NCBI RefSeq assembly: GCF_900102525.1
Contig: NZ_FNBZ01000007.1
Span: 1 to 64,000, forward strand
Length of the DNA: 64,000 nt
DNA from: Allobosea robiniae
GTDB lineage: Bacteria; Pseudomonadota; Alphaproteobacteria; Rhizobiales; Beijerinckiaceae
Reading direction: 5' to 3'
Every line of letters starts with the position of its first letter. The stretch's first letter is position 1. This document shows, one piece after another, positions 40,387 through 48,651 of this stretch. The translations under genes and the position numbers were made by a program. The notes under the pieces were generated by a model that saw nothing but the letters and a program-made list of their open reading frames with translations, searched no databases and was not told where the DNA came from.

Positions 40387-41368
40387 CGCGTCCTCCCTGG
40401 ACTTGGGCTTGTTGTTGGCGGTTCTCGCCCTTGGCCCATTGAATGTTTTTTGGAACGCCGGCGCGTGCGATGGCGCCATAGAGCTGCTCCGCCGGCATGG
40501 CAGCTTGCTGGATGCGGCGAACGTCCGTCAGAGCATGGAGGTCGATGCCTGTTCGGTAGCCCTTCGTTTCACAGAGAAAGACGAGATCCTCGAAGACCGC
40601 GTTGCCCGTAGCACCGGGCGCAAACGGGCAGCCACCCAGGCCGCCAAGCGAACCGTCCAGAATCCGGCATCCTGCATCGAGCGCGGCAGATGCGTTTGCG
40701 ATTGCCATCCCACGCGTATCGTGGAGGTGAACGGAGAAGCGACCCGAGCCAACAAGCAGGTGGACCGCTTTCGAAAGCTCAAACACCTGATCCGGGCCCG
40801 CAAAGCCGACCGTATCCGCGATCCCCACCAGATCCGCGCCTGCCTCGAGGCAGCGCTCGACCAGGTTGAGGACTTCCTCGGATTTGACGTCCCCGGCGAT
40901 CGAGCATCCGAACGCCATCGCGATGCCGACCGAGACGAGAGCCCGGTGCCCGGTCGCGTTACGCTTGGCGACAGCGCCTCGTACGAGATCGATGGCTTCG
41001 GAACGCGAGCGGCGGATATTCGCCTGGCTGTGTTCCTCCGTCGCCGAGACGACACAGGCAATTTCGGCGACGTTCGTCGTAAACGCATCGTCGATGCCAC
41101 GCTCATTCAGTACGAGCGCGGAAGCGTGGAGTTTTGGCCGGGTCCGGAAGAACTCCAGCAGCCCAGGCAAGTCGGCAAACTGGGGAAAGCGGCTGGCCGG
41201 CAGGAAGGATCCGACCTCGAAATGCGTGACGCCGGCCGCGCATTCCTGAGCAAGCCAATCCAGCTTCTGGTCCGTGGATGGCCACGCTTTGACGAGCTGG
41301 AGGCCGTCGCGCAGGCCGACTTCGCGAAGGACGATCCGATCGGTCGGATAGGCTGCTTCCACCGGCAT
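40358..41368 (-). CDS. HMG-CoA lyase family protein
   Basis: This 336-residue TIM-barrel enzyme of the DRE-TIM group has VLREVGLRDGLQ (metal and catalytic Arg-Asp), HFEVGSF, SATEEHSQANI, HLHDTRGMAIAN (two metal His) and GSLGGLGGCPFAPGATGN with the active-site Cys. It cleaves a 3-hydroxy-3-methylacyl-CoA to acetyl-CoA plus a keto compound; relatives cleave citramalyl-CoA-like substrates. The ATG at 41368 overlaps the CoA-transferase stop (TGATG). The pairing suggests that the thioester formed by that transferase is its substrate. Confidence 0.9.
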   Translation of the reverse strand: MPVEAAYPTDRIVLREVGLRDGLQLVKAWPSTDQKLDWLAQECAAGVTHFEVGSFLPASRFPQFADLPGLLEFFRTRPKLHASALVLNERGIDDAFTTNVAEIACVVSATEEHSQANIRRSRSEAIDLVRGAVAKRNATGHRALVSVGIAMAFGCSIAGDVKSEEVLNLVERCLEAGADLVGIADTVGFAGPDQVFELSKAVHLLVGSGRFSVHLHDTRGMAIANASAALDAGCRILDGSLGGLGGCPFAPGATGNAVFEDLVFLCETKGYRTGIDLHALTDVRRIQQAAMPAEQLYGAIARAGVPKNIQWAKGENRQQQAQVQGGRDEETYIPTR

Positions 41369-42540
41369 CACATCGTCTCGCCGTTGGCAGTTGCACGGGA
41401 TTGAGAGCGCCGAGCTTTCAGCTCGGCCAGCACTTCTTCGGTGTGCTCACCAATCTTCGGCGGATCGCGCCGCTTTTGAAGGCGCTCTCCATCGAACGAG
41501 AAAGGCAATGCGGGCGTCTTGACCTGGTGACCTCCATCAGTGGTCAGGTCCATCAACCCGCCCGACGCATTGAGATGAGGGTCGTCGAACAGATCGCCGG
41601 GTGTGTTTACCGGTGCGAACGGAAGCCCGAGCTTTTCCAGAATCTGGCTGATCTCTTCGCTGTCGTATCGAGCAACGATGTCCCTGATCTCGGGAATGAT
41701 CCAACTGCGGTTATCGACGCGCCCCTGACTGGTCGCAAGGCGCGGGTCGCTCAACCAACCTTTTCGATCGAAGGTCTCGCAGAAGCCGACCCAGTGCTCC
41801 TCGCCGACGATCGAAACAAAGATCTTCTCGCCGCCCCTGGTGTCGAAAAGATCATAGACCGGCCAGGGGGCCTCCTTCACCGACCATGGTTGAGAGCGCT
41901 CCCCTGTGACGCTTTCGAACATCATGGCTTGGGCCATGAGGAAGACGTTGTTCTCGAACAGAGCGCTCTGGATGTAAGTCCCCATGCCCGTCTTCGCGCG
42001 CTGCGCCAGAGCTGCCTGGATCGCAATGACCCCGAACATTCCGCCCATGATGTCATTGACCGACGCGCCCGCGCGCATCGGCCGGCCGGGAAGACCCGTC
42101 ATATAGGCAAGCCCGCCCATCATCTGAACGACCTCGTCCAGCGCCAAGCGGTTCTCGTAAGGCCCGGGCAGATAGCCCTTGAGCGAGCAGTAGATGAGCC
42201 AAGGGGCTTCCGGCGCCAAAGTCCCATAGTCCAGCCCGAAGCGCCCGAGGAGGCCGGGGCGGAAGTTCTCGATGAGGACGTCAGCACCTAGAACCAGCTG
42301 CTTGGCTGTCTGTCGGCCCTCGGGAGTGGCGGTGTCGATCACGACGCTGCGCTTGTTGCGGCTGTAGGTGTTGAAGAAGCCTGAGGCTACGCCCTTGAAG
42401 AAGCGTGTCCTGTCGCCCTTGGGCGGCTCCACCTTGATCACGTCGGCGCCGAGATCGGCGAGGATCATTCCGCAGGATGGCCCCATGACCATCTGCGAGA
42501 ACTCAACGACGCGGACCCCCTCCAAAGGCAGTTGGCTCAT
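41368..42540 (-). CDS. CaiB/BaiF class III CoA-transferase
   Basis: This 390-residue protein has the class III pattern: VVEFSQMVMGPSCGMILADL, GADVIKVEPPKGDRTR, NRNKRSV-like SRNKRSVVID, and the catalytic Asp in RAGASVNDIMGGMFG. The C-terminal part has LPFAPVNTPGDLFDDPHLNA. Such enzymes move CoA from succinyl-CoA, acetyl-CoA or another thioester to a carboxylic acid. The gene is followed with 1-base overlap by the lyase. Upstream, an inverted repeat with TTTTGTAATTT arms (42651-42680) is the probable GntR operator. Confidence 0.93.
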   Translation of the reverse strand: MSQLPLEGVRVVEFSQMVMGPSCGMILADLGADVIKVEPPKGDRTRFFKGVASGFFNTYSRNKRSVVIDTATPEGRQTAKQLVLGADVLIENFRPGLLGRFGLDYGTLAPEAPWLIYCSLKGYLPGPYENRLALDEVVQMMGGLAYMTGLPGRPMRAGASVNDIMGGMFGVIAIQAALAQRAKTGMGTYIQSALFENNVFLMAQAMMFESVTGERSQPWSVKEAPWPVYDLFDTRGGEKIFVSIVGEEHWVGFCETFDRKGWLSDPRLATSQGRVDNRSWIIPEIRDIVARYDSEEISQILEKLGLPFAPVNTPGDLFDDPHLNASGGLMDLTTDGGHQVKTPALPFSFDGERLQKRRDPPKIGEHTEEVLAELKARRSQSRATANGETM

Positions 42541-42650
42541 GTCACGCGGCCTTTGAAAGAGCAGGACGCAGCAGCCAAACCACGGCCGTTTGCCGTGCCT
42601 CGATACGCTCCGCCAGTGAGAGCAACTTTCATAACCACCCTAGTTCAGCT

Positions 42651-42680
42651 TTTTGTAATTTATGAATTCAAATTACAAAA
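42651..42680. promoter_or_regulatory. Inverted repeat, probable GntR operator (site 2)
   Basis: TTTTGTAATTT (42651-42661) and its exact complement (42670-42680) flank an 8-base spacer. It lies between the aconitase-like gene and the CoA-transferase start. The same TTTTGTAATTT string occurs at site 1 (44720-44750). A further 11-base string, TGTCAATGAGA, recurs 14 bases on (42694) and near site 1 (44784). Confidence 0.65.
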
Positions 42681-42695
42681 TCTGCATTTCGAATG

Positions 42696-44648
42696 TCAAT
42701 GAGATTCAGGCCGTCCAGGGCCGGACCGGATGTCGTCGAAGCTGGCGATCTGGCCCGCGATTGCGCTAGCAGCAACGGTAAAAGGGCTGGCGAGCCAAAC
42801 CTGCCCCGGACCTGACCGGCCAGAAAAGTTGCGGTTGATCGCGGAGATCGTCACTTGATCGCGCGCCGTCGAAGACCCAGGGCCGCAGTTCGCGCATGCT
42901 CCGCAGGCAGGCTGCATGAGCTCAGCGCCTACTGCGCGGAAGGCGTCGAGATATCCTTTCGCCTCGCAGTAGTCCCGGACGTCGATCGTTCCGAACTGCA
43001 GGATCAGGGTGACGCCTGGTGCCACCTTCATTCCCCTGGCCGCCGCCCAGGCGAGAACCTCATGGTAATTGTCGAAGTCCTCGCGCTTTCCAGCCGTGCA
43101 CGAACCGCCATATGCGATATCGATGGTCACCGGTGTCGTCAGCTTCGACAGGTCAACGCCATTGCCGGGATCTCCTGGCTTCGCCACCATCGGTGCCATG
43201 GCGGAAACATCCAGGACAATGCGCTCCGCATACTTGGCGCCCGGATCGCTTCGCATCCAATCCTCGACGACGAAATCGACGCCTCTGCGTTCCCGGATGA
43301 AGCGCACCGTCTCGTCGTCCGGCGCGACCAGCCCTGCGAACCCGCCCAGTTCAGCGACCATGTTCGTCAGTGTTGCGCGCTCATCGACCGACATTCCGGC
43401 AACCGCTGGGCCGGCAAACTCGAAGGTCCGTCCCACACCTGCGCCTGACCGGATCGCCGGCAACGCCAATAGATGCAGGACAACATCCTTGGCAGTCACA
43501 CCACGTGGCCTGTGACCTTCCAGCCAGATCAGGATGCTCTCGGGCATTGCCATCCGGACGGCGCCGGTAACGAAGCTGTTGGCAATATCCGTCGTCCCCA
43601 CCCCGAAGGCGACGCATCCGAGAGCGCCCGAATGCGGCGTGTGGGAATCCGTACCGACGATCAGCTCTCCCGGCAGAGCGTAGCGCTCAGCCATCAGGGC
43701 ATGCGAGATGCCCTCCGAGCCCGGTCCGCCGTTCAGATAGCCATGATGGCGAAGGCCGTGTTCCTCGACGAATGCACGATGCGCAGCCGACAACTCCCGG
43801 ATCTGCGGCATGAGGTGACGATGGGCCGGGCTCAGATGGGTGTACGAGTAGTGATCTTCGAAAACCAGGATCGATGACGGGTCGCTCAGCCTGAGAGCCT
43901 GCCCGAACTCGCGGTGGAGCATGTGCCGGGCCATGGCGGTGTAGATGTCATGGATAAATCGGAAGTCGGCGCGCACGAAGCCGCTATCGCCAATTTCCCG
44001 GACTGCCGGCGTATCCATCGTGCTAATCGCATGACGACGTACGATCTTCTCGAAGAGCGTGCGTGGAGCAGGGTCAGACGGGACATCCACCGCCTCGATG
44101 GGCGCAAGCTTTTGACGCCCGTAGCCGAGCAGGCCTCCGGCACGGAGGATGGACTGGGCGAGCGAGTCCCGCCCAGTCAGCAATTCGTCAACCGAGATCG
44201 CCTCGCCGGCTTGAATGCGCCCGATCAACGAAAAATCAGTCGACGTAAACAATCCGACATTGTCGGCGTTCTGGCGGTAGATCCGCTCGAAGCTCTCGGC
44301 AATCACGAGCCGGATGCCGGCCATACGCTCGGCAACCGGGGAATGCTCGCGCGACGATCCTTTGCCGTATCGGCCGCCGGCGACAATCGTGGAGAACCCG
44401 CCATTTTTCAGCGCTCCCAACGCGATCGGATTCTCGTCACCAGCCTTGAAACCGATATGCGCATGCGATGCCAGACGTTCGTCGAAGAACGCTAACGACG
44501 GAATCGGCGTAATCTCGTCGGTCGAGATTTCCGAACGCAACGGGCGGCAATCCTCGATAGTGAGATCCTCCCCGCCGAGCTGCTGCCTGACGCGGCCGGG
44601 ATCGCACGACAAGAATAGAACGCGACGCCCAAGATCCAGATTGGTCAT
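42696..44648 (-). CDS. Aconitase/isopropylmalate-dehydratase-like, swivel domain first
   Basis: This 650-residue hydro-lyase has its domains in an unusual order. Residues 1-170 form the swivel (LeuD-like) domain with GRYGKGSSREHSP (93-104). Residues 200-650 form the large catalytic part with GTDSHTPHSGALGC (332-345), GGSCTAGK (Cys517) and ACGACANCG (Cys582, Cys585) as 4Fe-4S ligands, then NRNFSGR. It should add water to, or move it within, an unsaturated di- or tricarboxylic acid such as citraconate. It precedes the CoA-transferase/lyase pair by 155 bases and faces gntR. Confidence 0.9.
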   Translation of the reverse strand: MTNLDLGRRVLFLSCDPGRVRQQLGGEDLTIEDCRPLRSEISTDEITPIPSLAFFDERLASHAHIGFKAGDENPIALGALKNGGFSTIVAGGRYGKGSSREHSPVAERMAGIRLVIAESFERIYRQNADNVGLFTSTDFSLIGRIQAGEAISVDELLTGRDSLAQSILRAGGLLGYGRQKLAPIEAVDVPSDPAPRTLFEKIVRRHAISTMDTPAVREIGDSGFVRADFRFIHDIYTAMARHMLHREFGQALRLSDPSSILVFEDHYSYTHLSPAHRHLMPQIRELSAAHRAFVEEHGLRHHGYLNGGPGSEGISHALMAERYALPGELIVGTDSHTPHSGALGCVAFGVGTTDIANSFVTGAVRMAMPESILIWLEGHRPRGVTAKDVVLHLLALPAIRSGAGVGRTFEFAGPAVAGMSVDERATLTNMVAELGGFAGLVAPDDETVRFIRERRGVDFVVEDWMRSDPGAKYAERIVLDVSAMAPMVAKPGDPGNGVDLSKLTTPVTIDIAYGGSCTAGKREDFDNYHEVLAWAAARGMKVAPGVTLILQFGTIDVRDYCEAKGYLDAFRAVGAELMQPACGACANCGPGSSTARDQVTISAINRNFSGRSGPGQVWLASPFTVAASAIAGQIASFDDIRSGPGRPESH

Positions 44649-44719
44649 TGTCTGGCTGTCCCGATCATCGGTGTTCCGGCTTCCACCCGCGAGATGCTTT
44701 TCCAGATTTCGGCATCGGC

Positions 44720-44750
44720 TTACAAAAATGCTTATCTGCTATTTTTGTAA
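44720..44750. promoter_or_regulatory. Inverted repeat, probable GntR operator (site 1)
   Basis: TTACAAAAAT (44720-44729) and ATTTTTGTAA (44741-44750) form a perfect 10-base inverted repeat with an 11-base spacer. It sits between the divergent aconitase-like and gntR genes, in AT-rich DNA unlike the surroundings, and shares TTTTTGTAATTT with site 2. Confidence 0.68.
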
Positions 44751-44841
44751 TTTGTAGCAAAAAATGACAAAACGATGATCATTTGTCAATGAGACGTCGC
44801 GATGTGATATCAGAGGCGATATTGGCTTGGGCGAGCACGAT

Positions 44842-45726
44842 ATGGGCGCAGATTTGAACGTTTCGCCGAAGACGCTGGAACTGGTCGGACAAATCATTCA
44901 GATCGCGCGAAGCGACAACCTCCGCCGTGGCGAGCGGCTTTTCCCTCACCGGTTTGCCAATCGCCTCGGTGTCTCTCGCGGACCGGTTCAGAGCGCGATG
45001 CAGATCCTGGTCGCCAAGGGGATTGCTGAAGCTGTTCCGAACAAGGGCTTCGTCTTGGTTGACGAACTCGACACCGCGACTGCGCTCGAAGCGCTGGGGA
45101 GCGCGGACGACGAGAGTGAAGCCCACTATTTGAGAATTGCGCGGGATCGTCTGAACGGCGCGCTTCCGGACGTCGTCAGCGAAGCCGAACTCATGCGACG
45201 CTACGAGATGAAGCGTGCGGCGGTTTTACGTTTGCTGGATCGGATCGCATCCGAAGGTTGGATCGAGCGTTCGCGTGGCTACGGATGGCGCTTCACCCAG
45301 ACGCTCAACAGTGCGCGATCCTACGCCGAAACTGGCAGGTTGCGCATGATGATCGAGCCGGGAGGTATCCTCGAGCCCGCGTTCCAATGGCGCACTGATC
45401 TGATGGCATCCGTGCGAGAGCACCAGCAGCGCCTGCTGGAAGACCCAGGCCGTTTCACCCCTCCCGAGCTTTTTCGCTTCGGCTGCGAGGTGCATGAGGC
45501 CATTGCCGAGTGCTCCGGGAACGCGGTGCTGCTGGAGACATTAAAGCGCCTCAACCGACTCCGTCGCCTTTTCGCATACAGCTTCATAACTGATCTGCAG
45601 GTGGAAAAACATGCTCGGGAGCACCTACAGCTGCTCGATCTGCTAGAGGCTGGACAGCGTTCCGATGCCGCGGAGCTCATGAAGCACCATCTTCGCTGGA
45701 GCGGTGGCGGAGATCAGATCGGATAG
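44842..45726 (+). CDS. GntR family transcriptional regulator, FCD-like
   Basis: This protein of about 294 residues starts at ATG 44842 (a TTG at 44827 is also in frame). The N-terminal wHTH has FPHRFANRLGVSRGPVQSAM. A second HTH-like stretch SEAELMRRYEMKRAAVLRLL follows, then an all-helical ligand domain of FCD type (RFGCEVHEAIAECSGNAVLL, EHLQLLDLLEAGQRSDAAEL). Two HTH-like segments in one chain are unusual for GntR proteins. It is divergent from the hydratase gene and probably controls both operons through the paired inverted repeats. Confidence 0.87.
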   Translation: MGADLNVSPKTLELVGQIIQIARSDNLRRGERLFPHRFANRLGVSRGPVQSAMQILVAKGIAEAVPNKGFVLVDELDTATALEALGSADDESEAHYLRIARDRLNGALPDVVSEAELMRRYEMKRAAVLRLLDRIASEGWIERSRGYGWRFTQTLNSARSYAETGRLRMMIEPGGILEPAFQWRTDLMASVREHQQRLLEDPGRFTPPELFRFGCEVHEAIAECSGNAVLLETLKRLNRLRRLFAYSFITDLQVEKHAREHLQLLDLLEAGQRSDAAELMKHHLRWSGGGDQIG

Positions 45727-45935
45727 CTCCTGCATCGGCCAGCGCCGATGGGAGGCGCATCTTCGTTGTTCGGTATTCGTGCGCAGGTGGTTTTTCGCAC
45801 CTGAGGAATGTCCGCTACCCGGCGACCAGCCGACTTCCGCTTACTGGCACGCCTGGGCAGGAAGCGAGCACTGAGTCTCGCGAAATATTTTGATAAAATA
45901 GTCCCGGATGCGGCATCCCAAATGGGGGACCTGCC

Positions 45936-46558
45936 ATGGATATCCACGCGCAGAACCAGTTGCCTCATCAGTCGTGGAACCTCGGGCGCATCATCGGACC
46001 GAAGCCACCTCTGAAGCCGAGGCATATCTGGGCTATCCGGACCCGCCTACAGCACGACGGGCGTGTTCGTGATCTCGCCATGTTCAATCTCGCAATCGAC
46101 AGCAAGCTGCGAGGGTGCGGCCTCGTTCGCCTTCGTGTCGGCGATGTCGTGCTTGGGGGCACGGTCCGGCTACGAACGGCGATCGTTCAACAGAAGACCG
46201 GGCGGCCGGTCCCATTTGAGTTAACTGACTCTGCCCGCGAGGCACTCACGGCAAGGCTCGGAAGGAGAGCCTCGCGAAGAGGGTTGGCTCTTCCCGAGCC
46301 GCAGCCGGCCGGGTGACCACATCACAACGCGCCAATACGGCCGTCTTCTTGATAACTGGGTGGCGCTGATTGGACTGGATCCCGCGCTCTATGGAACCCA
46401 CAGTCTCCGCCGAACGAAGGTCGCGTAATCTATAAGCGCACCGGAAACCTACGCGCTTGTCAGCTCCTTCTCGGCCATACGAAACTGGAAAGCACTGTAC
46501 GCTACCTCGGCATCGAGGTTGACGATGCGCTTCTCCTTTCGGAGCAAACGGACCTATG
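45936..46558 (+). pseudogene. Tyrosine recombinase/integrase, frameshifted
   Basis: The first frame (from 45936) reads RDLAMFNLAIDSKLRGCGLV, RLRVGDVVLGG and QQKTGRPVPFELTDSAREAL. It then shifts near 46280 to LFPSRSRPGDHITTRQYGRL and YGTHSLRRTKVA, stops, and shifts again near 46425 to IYKRTGNLRACQLLLGHTKL and ESTVRYLGIEVDDALLLSEQ. All catalytic parts (Arg, HSLRR, GHTKL, Tyr in VRYLG) are present but spread over three frames, so the gene is inactive. A strong terminator follows. The 209 bases before it show no gene. Confidence 0.85.
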
Positions 46559-46563
46559 ACGCG

Positions 46564-46593
46564 TGGCACGGCGGGTACCCGCCGTGCCATTTT
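46564..46593 (+). terminator. Rho-independent terminator after the integrase pseudogene
   Basis: A perfect 26-base palindrome (46564-46589; arms TGGCACGGCGG and CCGCCGTGCCA around GTAC) is followed by TTTT. An 11-base-pair GC-rich stem with a 4-base loop and T-run is the classical terminator form. It begins 5 bases after the pseudogene's terminal stop. Confidence 0.75.
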
Positions 46594-46749
46594 CACCACT
46601 CGGCCAAGGGCAACAGAGGGTCGGGTCGGGAAATTGGGCCGGCCACCCGCTACGTCTGCTTCCAGGCAAGGAGGCAGAGTCCGCTTGTGGCGCAATGCGA
46701 TGCACCAGTCAGCAACAAGCACTTCGAGCTCAAGTTCGGCGGACGGCCT

Positions 46750-47229
46750 TTATGGAGAGATGACCGTCAAGTAAGGGCTGGCCGGCTTGTCCTGTGGAGG
46801 GGTGATCGCCGGCACCTTGTTGGAGATCGGCTTCAGCGACTTCAGATAGCTTGCCAGCGAGTCGGCGTCCTGCGGGTTGAGCCTGCCGTAGGAGTGCCAA
46901 GGCATGACCGGTGCCAGAACCCGGCCGTCCGGTCGCTCGCCTTTGGTTACCGCCTTGATGATGTCTGCCTTCGACCATTTGCCCAGCCCCGTCTCCGGAT
47001 CTGGCGTCAGGTTCGGCGGGTAGAAGATACCGACATTGGGGATCTGGAAGCCGACGTCGCCTCCGGCGATGAAGCGGGAACGGTCGGGTTTGCCGAGCAT
47101 TTGGCCGGGTGTATGGCAGCCGCCGCAGTCCATGATCGCGGCCAGGTACTCGCCCCGCTTCACATCGGCGTGGCCAATGGCTGGAAGACTTGTCAGGGCC
47201 ATGACAGTGGCAAAGGCAAGGCGATACAT
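46750..47229 (-). CDS. c-type cytochrome, class I
   Basis: This 159-residue periplasmic protein has a signal peptide (YRLAFATVMALTSLPAIGHA) and one haem site C35-GGC-H39 (AAIMDCGGCHTPG). PNLTPDPETGLGKWSKADI and ITxAV-like IIKAVTKGERPDGR are typical of diheme-like or alcohol-dehydrogenase-associated cytochromes c; the sixth ligand may be the Met in LAPVMPWHSY. AAGGAG precedes the ATG at 47229. It lies 70 bases after the glycosyltransferase gene. No partner dehydrogenase is encoded nearby, so its electron donor is unclear. Confidence 0.88.
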   Translation of the reverse strand: MYRLAFATVMALTSLPAIGHADVKRGEYLAAIMDCGGCHTPGQMLGKPDRSRFIAGGDVGFQIPNVGIFYPPNLTPDPETGLGKWSKADIIKAVTKGERPDGRVLAPVMPWHSYGRLNPQDADSLASYLKSLKPISNKVPAITPPQDKPASPYLTVISP

Positions 47230-47299
47230 CTCGCTTCTCCTTGGAAGGCGGCAAGTCTGCATGCTTCCGGCGATGGACCCGTCCGGAAGTCGCAGGCGA

Positions 47300-48622
47300 T
47301 CAGGCCGCCTGGCCCGGCTTATCGGCTCGATGCCCGGCGGCGAAGGCTTCGATCTCTGCGATTAGGCGATCAACGCTGGAGCCTTCGGCCGCGAGCAGGC
47401 CGGCCATTCGCCTGGCCTGCTCCGCGAAGCTGGCATCGGCGAGGACATCCTGAACCGCGCGGGCAATTTCGGATGGGCTCGCTGTCGGGGCCAAGCGAAT
47501 GCCGACCCGATGATATTCCACGCGGGCGGCATTATCGTTCTGGTCGCGTCCCATCGGCATAACGACCAGGGGAACGCCATGACGCAGCGCGCGCAGGACC
47601 GTGCCGTGTCCGCCATGGGTCACGACGACCTGCGTCGATGGCAGGATCGCCTCATGCGACGCACTGTCGAGGATGCGGACATTGTCCGGTGCCTCGATTG
47701 CGAACTGCTCCAATGCCTTGCCGAGCGTCACCACGGCGCTAACCGGGAGTTGGCCGAGCGCAGCAACGATACGACGCAAGACTTTGTCCTGCCCCTGATG
47801 CGTGGTGCTGAAGGAAACCAGCGCTCTCGGGCGCGTGTCGATGCCGATTGCGTGGTGCCCGGAAGTGACCGCCCAGCTCGGCTCCTCCAGGAGGGGGCCG
47901 ACATAGCGGATATGCTCCGGCATCCGAGCGACGGGAAAGTCGAAGCTGGGGCTGGTCGCGAGCAGGCAGCGTCCCGCGCGGGCAGCCTGATCGAGGACGC
48001 GCGCGAGCGGGGCGAGGCCAAAATGGGCGCGGGCGGCATTGAGGGCTGGCAGCGCCTGGTTCCAGAGCGCCTCGCCGACGGCTGCGGCTTCCGCATCGCG
48101 CGCCTGTTCGGCCGGGTTTCCAGCGGGCTGGAAACCCGGCCCGAACGGCGGGTGGCCGGGCAATGGCGACAGGGAGATGTTGGCCGCGAGCAGCACAAGA
48201 GGGGTCCGGGAGACTTCCGCGGCTAGCATGCCGCCGAAGAGCAGATCCGAGCCTATCATCAGGTCCGCGGGCTCCGCGGCCAGCGCATCCAGAATATCGA
48301 GCGCATAGTCCCGTGGTGGTGCCACGAAGATCCGATCGCACCATTGCCGAAACGCAGCGATCGGGTCCGCGATATCCCGATCGCGCACGAAACAGCTGGC
48401 GGCGCTTCGATCCGGTCGGTTGGGAGCACGGGTCCAGGGCTGGAAGCGTGCTCCGGCGGCAATCGCCTCGGCTCTCATGGAATCATCGGCGATCAGGCGA
48501 ACGTCATGGCCGCGGGCCGCGAGGCCTCGCAAGGCGGCGATGAAGGGCGGCACGTTGCCGCCGCCTTCCCATCCCGTCACCAGAATGCGCAGAGGCGTCT
48601 GTGGGCTCGACAGCTGTGTCAT
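47300..48622 (-). CDS. GT1-family glycosyltransferase (MGT/UGT-like)
   Basis: This 440-residue GT-B protein has the N-terminal RILVTGWEGGGNVPPFIAAL, RGLAARGHDVRLIAD and the C-terminal donor-site motif THGGHGTVLRALRHGVPLVV, MPMGRDQNDNAARVEY. It resembles macrolide, flavonoid and rhamnosyl transferases that glycosylate small hydrophobic acceptors with a UDP- or dTDP-sugar. The ATG at 48622 has AGGA upstream. It follows a tetR gene by 29 bases, in the pattern of an inducible detoxification enzyme. A longer frame upstream overlaps tetR and is not used. Confidence 0.88.
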   Translation of the reverse strand: MTQLSSPQTPLRILVTGWEGGGNVPPFIAALRGLAARGHDVRLIADDSMRAEAIAAGARFQPWTRAPNRPDRSAASCFVRDRDIADPIAAFRQWCDRIFVAPPRDYALDILDALAAEPADLMIGSDLLFGGMLAAEVSRTPLVLLAANISLSPLPGHPPFGPGFQPAGNPAEQARDAEAAAVGEALWNQALPALNAARAHFGLAPLARVLDQAARAGRCLLATSPSFDFPVARMPEHIRYVGPLLEEPSWAVTSGHHAIGIDTRPRALVSFSTTHQGQDKVLRRIVAALGQLPVSAVVTLGKALEQFAIEAPDNVRILDSASHEAILPSTQVVVTHGGHGTVLRALRHGVPLVVMPMGRDQNDNAARVEYHRVGIRLAPTASPSEIARAVQDVLADASFAEQARRMAGLLAAEGSSVDRLIAEIEAFAAGHRADKPGQAA

Positions 48623-48651
48623 GTCGGAGTTCCTGCACCTGAACCGGAAAT

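Noticed and set aside
46564-46589. 26-base perfect palindrome as an attachment or replication site
   Set aside because: The GC stem with 4-base loop followed by TTTT right after a stop is better explained as a Rho-independent terminator.
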